From Pseudomonas sp. RIT-562 (GTDB lineage Bacteria > Pseudomonadota > Gammaproteobacteria > Pseudomonadales > Pseudomonadaceae): a stretch of 64,000 nucleotides of DNA. The notes below the pieces were generated by a model. That model saw only the letters and a list, made by a program, of their open reading frames with translations. It made no database searches and was not told the DNA's origin. Positions within the stretch are counted from its first letter, which is position 1; each line of letters opens with the position of its first letter. A program made the translations under genes and the position numbers. The stretch spans positions 62,001 through 126,000 of the forward strand of contig NZ_JAPJIV010000013.1 of the NCBI RefSeq assembly GCF_026241895.1, written 5' to 3'. Below are positions 60,640-64,000 of this stretch, piece by piece.

Positions 60640-61268
60640 CCCCAACGGTCCAGACCGATCACTACCAGGGAAATCAACACAAATCCCGCAAGCAACCCGG
60701 CCGCATTGAGAAACACCTGTGGATAACCCAGCTTGTCCACGTCAATGAACGGATAGGGATAAACCGCCAGCTCATGCCCGCGAAGCAGCGAGTAGGCGAA
60801 GTACAGCAGCGGGTAAATCACCCAGAGGCCAATGTGGCGCAAGCGCAATGTGCCTTTGGGTACGCACCACCACCAGTAGCCCAGGAATAACAGGGGCATG
60901 ACGTCGTGCAGCAACTCATCGGCCAGAAACTGCCAGCCTTCGGGATGCCACAAGTTTCGCAGCAGGATGCTGTAAGTCAGGCCGACCACGACGATGCTCA
61001 CTGCCACGGCGCTGGACACCCATGGCTGCAGGAACCAGCGGCGCATTGCCGATGGCCGGGAAGTCCATTCGCAGGTCAGCACAGTCGCCACCAGGGTGTT
61101 GCTGAGCACCGTGAAGAAGCTGAAGAAGCTCATCAGGCCGCCCAGCAGACTGGCTTCAATGCTCCAGCGTGAGTACAGGATCAGATACAGCTGAATGCTC
61201 AGCCCCGCCCAACCGAGAATGGCGGCAACCGCGATGAAACGGTGCCGGGCGGCCGACGGGTCGATCAT
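60606..61268 (-). CDS. Pr6Pr family membrane protein
   Basis: A 220-residue inner-membrane protein with about six hydrophobic spans and conserved His/Trp-rich loops (LLHDVMPLLFLGYWWW, RGHELAVYPYPFIDV). It fits the Pr6Pr family related to FAR-17a/AIG1 proteins; function unknown. The start at 61268 (MIDPSAARH) is preferred: the upstream frame only overlaps the next gene. It starts two bases after the VF530 gene stop, so the two are probably cotranscribed, and its 3' end overlaps yqjH by 34 bases. Confidence 0.85.
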   Translation of the reverse strand: MIDPSAARHRFIAVAAILGWAGLSIQLYLILYSRWSIEASLLGGLMSFFSFFTVLSNTLVATVLTCEWTSRPSAMRRWFLQPWVSSAVAVSIVVVGLTYSILLRNLWHPEGWQFLADELLHDVMPLLFLGYWWWCVPKGTLRLRHIGLWVIYPLLYFAYSLLRGHELAVYPYPFIDVDKLGYPQVFLNAAGLLAGFVLISLVVIGLDRWGHSSSLSSRRQ

Positions 61269-61270
61269 GC

Positions 61271-61501
61271 TCAGAGCGGCCGCTTGGTGCGCATCAGCTT
61301 CACGTACAAGCGCTCGACCTTCTCCCGGGCCCAGGGCGTCTTGCGCAGGAAGGTCAGGCTCGACTTGATGCTCGGGTCGCTCTTGAAGCAGCGAATGTCG
61401 ATGCGCTCGGCCAGCCCCGACCATTCATAGTGCTCAACCAGGGCATTGAGGATCTGCTCCAGCGTCACGCCGTGCAGCGGGTTGTTGTTCTGTTCGGTCA
61501 T
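61271..61501 (-). CDS. VF530 family DNA-binding-like protein
   Basis: A 76-residue cytoplasmic protein. The conserved block HGVTLEQILNALVEHYEW and IRCFKSDPSIKSSLTFLRKTPWAR matches the VF530 family (DUF2132), whose structure resembles DNA-binding folds. Function is unconfirmed. The start at 61501 (MTEQNNNPL) is preferred to the longer frame from 61609. Paired with the Pr6Pr gene. Confidence 0.9.
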   Translation of the reverse strand: MTEQNNNPLHGVTLEQILNALVEHYEWSGLAERIDIRCFKSDPSIKSSLTFLRKTPWAREKVERLYVKLMRTKRPL

Positions 61502-61772
61502 GCCGGGCCTTCGAGCGAAGTGGGAATTGGAAGCCGCGCACCTTAGCCGAGGGCTTCGCCGGGGGGAAGTGATCTGTGTGCTGCCTGCTAAATGTAGCCA
61601 TGGTTGCACCGACTGTTACCGATTTTGAAAGGCAGCATGTCCGTAAAAGCCCTTTCTCTATTTGTAACAGAACATTATCCTTACGCCCGTCACGGCTGAA
61701 ACGCTTCTGCTGCCTGCTCCACCCTTGCTGCTTTCAGTTCATCCCCCAGAAAAAGATCAAGAATTTCTTCCC

Positions 61773-63155
61773 ATGCCCGATTTCCCAGTTTCGCAAGACA
61801 GCGCTGTCTGCACGCCTGTTGCCCGCCTGAAAATGCTCTGCCTGATCAGCGGCTTCACCGCGATGAGCCTGGCCACCTGCGCCCAGGCCGCCCCCGCTTT
61901 CGACAGTGAGTCACCCTGGATGCTTGGTGACTGGAACGGCAGTCGCACCGAGCTTGCGGAAAAAGGCTACGACTTCAAAGTCGATTACACCGGCGAAATG
62001 GGCAGTAACCTGCATGGCGGCTACGACCATGATCGTACGGCACGCTACAGCGACCAGTTCGGCTTCGGCACTCACCTGGATCTGCAGAAAATCCTTGGCT
62101 GGAACGATGCCGAGTTCCAACTGACCGTCACCGAGCGCAGCGGCAACAACATCAGCAACGACCGCATCAACGATCCGCGCGTCGGCGGGTTCACTTCGGC
62201 CCAGGAAGTCTGGGGCCGTGGGCAGACCTGGCGCCTGACGCAGATGTGGTACCAGCAGAAATTCTTCGACCAGAAACTCGATATCAAGGCCGGCCGTTTC
62301 GGTGAAGGCGAAGACTTCAACAGCTTCCCGTGCGACTTCCAGAACCTGGCGTTCTGCGGCTCCCAGGTCGGTAACTGGGTCGGTGGCATCTGGTACAACT
62401 GGCCGGTCAGCCAGTGGGCCCTGCGAGTCAAATATCACCTGACGCCAGAGTTGTACGCGCAGGTCGGTGCCTACGAGCAGAACCCGTCCAACCTGGACCG
62501 CAACAACGGCTTCAAACTCAGTGGCAGCGGCACCCAGGGCGCAATCCTGCCGGTGGAGCTGGTGTGGTCACCGAAGGTCAATGGCCTGCCAGGCGAATAC
62601 CGCGCCGGTTATTACTACAGCAACGCCAAGGCCACCGATGCCTACAAGGACAGCAATGGTCAGCCGGCAGCCCTCAGCGGCGAGGCCTACCGCAGCGCGT
62701 CGAGCAAGCACGGCGTGTGGCTTGGCGTGCAGCAGCAACTGACCAGCCGGGCCAGCGACAATTCCCGCGGCCTGAGCGTATTCGCCAACGGCACGATGCA
62801 TGACAAGAAGACCAACGCCATCGACAACTATGTCCAGGCCGGAGTCGTCTACAAAGGGTTGTTCGATGCTCGGGCCAAGGACGATATCGGTTTCGCCATG
62901 GCGCGGGTGCACGTCAACCCGGCGTATCGCAAGAATGCCGAGGCGACCAACCAGGCTCGCAACGTGTCCGACTTCGACGACCCGACTTTCCTGCCGCCGC
63001 AAGACACCGAATACAGTGCCGAACTCTACTACGGCGTGCACGTCACCAACTGGCTGACCGTGCGCCCGAACCTGCAGTACATCCGCCATCCGGGTGGCGT
63101 GGACCAGGTCGATGACGCGCTGATTGGCGGGATCAAGATCCAGTCTTCGTTCTAA
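61773..63155 (+). CDS. oprB: Carbohydrate-selective porin OprB
   Basis: A 460-residue outer-membrane porin for glucose and other sugars. An N-terminal signal (hydrophobic core at about residues 20-40, ending AQAA) is followed by the OprB start SPWMLGDWNGSRTELAEKGYDF and an antiparallel beta-barrel ending in a terminal Phe (IQSSF), typical for outer-membrane insertion. The start at 61773 is likely, but an inner ATG at 61833 could also be used. Together with the downstream glucose dehydrogenase it forms a glucose entry and oxidation pair. The gap 61502-61772 shows no clear operator. Confidence 0.93.
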   Translation: MPDFPVSQDSAVCTPVARLKMLCLISGFTAMSLATCAQAAPAFDSESPWMLGDWNGSRTELAEKGYDFKVDYTGEMGSNLHGGYDHDRTARYSDQFGFGTHLDLQKILGWNDAEFQLTVTERSGNNISNDRINDPRVGGFTSAQEVWGRGQTWRLTQMWYQQKFFDQKLDIKAGRFGEGEDFNSFPCDFQNLAFCGSQVGNWVGGIWYNWPVSQWALRVKYHLTPELYAQVGAYEQNPSNLDRNNGFKLSGSGTQGAILPVELVWSPKVNGLPGEYRAGYYYSNAKATDAYKDSNGQPAALSGEAYRSASSKHGVWLGVQQQLTSRASDNSRGLSVFANGTMHDKKTNAIDNYVQAGVVYKGLFDARAKDDIGFAMARVHVNPAYRKNAEATNQARNVSDFDDPTFLPPQDTEYSAELYYGVHVTNWLTVRPNLQYIRHPGGVDQVDDALIGGIKIQSSF

Positions 63156-63165
63156 TGCGCTACCC

Positions 63166-63218
63166 CTGTAGGAGCGAGCCTGCTCGCGATGCCATCGCCG
63201 GCAAGCAGGCTCCTGCAA
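63166..63218. repeat. Short degenerate REP pair
   Basis: CTGTAGGAGCGAGCCTGCTC starts an inverted pair with almost no spacer and a degraded right arm. It lies between oprB and gcd. Probably a decayed REPIN of the GTAGGAG family. Confidence 0.75.
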
Positions 63219-63325
63219 GGACAGCGTTCACAGTTTGAGATTTATATCTGAACCATGCCCACGCCAGATCGTCATCTACAGTGAACTTGCGCGGGACTAC
63301 TTAAAACGTCACGGAGAACCACACT

Positions 63326-64000
63326 ATGAGCACTGATGGTGCTTTGAGTCGAAGCCGTCTACTGCCGACCCTGCTCGGCATTCTGCTTTTGCTAATGGGC
63401 CTGGCCATGCTGGCCGGGGGAATCAAGCTGAGCATGCTGGGCGGCTCGCTGTACTACCTGCTGGCCGGTATCGGCCTGACGCTGACCGGCGCCCTGCTGA
63501 TCGCTGCACGCCGTGCTGCGCTTGGCTTGTACGCTTTGGTGCTGTTTGCCAGCACCGTCTGGTCGCTGTGGGAAGTCGGCCTCGACTGGTGGCAACTGGT
63601 GCCGCGTCTGGCACTGCTGTTCGCACTGGGCATCGTCATGTTGCTGCCGTGGTTCCGACGTCCGATGTTGCGCGAAGGCACCGGGCCACTGACCACCGGC
63701 GTCCTTGCCGTGGCCGTGGTGATCGCAGGTGCAACCGCACTTGCCAGCCAATTCACCAACCCGGGTGAAATCAAAGGCCAACTGGACCGCGACAGCGTAC
63801 CTGGCATGGCCAATACCGCCCCGGCCATGCCGGACGGTGACTGGAACTCCTACGGCCGTAGCGCCCATGGCGATCGTTACTCGCCACTGGCGCAGATCAC
63901 TCCGGAAAATGCCCACAAGCTGGTTCCAGCCTGGGAATTCCGCACCGGTGACATTCCGGGTCCGAACGATCCAGGTGAAACCACTGCTGAAAACACCCCG
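63326..64000 (+). CDS. gcd: Membrane PQQ-dependent glucose dehydrogenase, N-terminal part
   Basis: The first 225 codons of a membrane-bound quinoprotein that oxidises glucose to gluconate in the periplasm and feeds ubiquinone. About five transmembrane helices (residues 10-150) are followed by the start of the PQQ propeller (DGDWNSYGRSAHGDRYSPLAQI, PAWEFRTGD). GGAG lies nine bases before the ATG. The gene continues past the window. Next to OprB it forms a peripheral glucose oxidation route. Confidence 0.94.
   Translation, partial: MSTDGALSRSRLLPTLLGILLLLMGLAMLAGGIKLSMLGGSLYYLLAGIGLTLTGALLIAARRAALGLYALVLFASTVWSLWEVGLDWWQLVPRLALLFALGIVMLLPWFRRPMLREGTGPLTTGVLAVAVVIAGATALASQFTNPGEIKGQLDRDSVPGMANTAPAMPDGDWNSYGRSAHGDRYSPLAQITPENAHKLVPAWEFRTGDIPGPNDPGETTAENTP

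Overview
The window is chromosomal DNA from a fluorescent-group Pseudomonas. It is GC-rich and dense in genes. The order bfrB-grxD-oxidoreductase-small protein-argF-ABC ATPase matches what I recall of the P. aeruginosa bfrB-argF neighbourhood. A complete glpFKRD cluster, an Aau-type acidic amino acid uptake locus, OprB and the start of membrane glucose dehydrogenase also fit. At least nine Pseudomonas REP/REPIN inverted repeats lie between genes. No tRNA, rRNA, integrase, transposase or CRISPR array was seen.

Layout. 1-6250: end of bacterioferritin, grxD, a molybdopterin oxidoreductase, a small protein, argF with a likely ArgR site, a coupled ABC ATPase and ybaK. 6251-11690: glpF, glpK, glpR and glpD with GlpR-type operators before glpF and glpD. 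11830-19070: glutamate/aspartate uptake genes gltI-gltJ-gltK-gltL behind a sigma-54 promoter with two upstream palindromes, then the matching two-component system and a small membrane protein. 19195-26038: a secreted alpha/beta hydrolase and a giant toxin-like protein. 26078-30774: metE/metR, a LysE exporter and a NUDIX hydrolase. 30838-38527: a signalling block with a degenerate HD-GYP regulator, a REC-GGDEF-EAL protein, a diheme peroxidase and two histidine kinases. 38542-42951: a gtrA-gtrB-glucosyltransferase cluster and an amino acid permease. 43470-51815: an unusual class A PBP-like protein and a giant LRR protein with a NEL-type ubiquitin ligase C-terminus. 51860-58815: a CS1/alternative chaperone-usher pilus operon with two tandem tip adhesins. 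59282-61501: a PadR regulator with a siderophore-interacting reductase (YqjI/YqjH pair), a Pr6Pr membrane protein and a VF530 protein. 61773-64000: OprB porin and the start of gcd.

How the parts fit. The glp genes take up glycerol, phosphorylate it and oxidise it under GlpR. The two-component system and the gltIJKL promoter form a closed circuit: acidic amino acid sensing, sigma-54 activation, uptake. The most promising material for new biology is (a) the diheme peroxidase embedded in a c-di-GMP/histidine-kinase operon with variant receiver domains, (b) the two giant proteins with a shared core, one carrying a NEL-like E3 ligase domain beside an atypical PBP, and (c) the pilus operon with duplicated tip adhesins. 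Functions are assigned from motifs and remembered families; no search was run.
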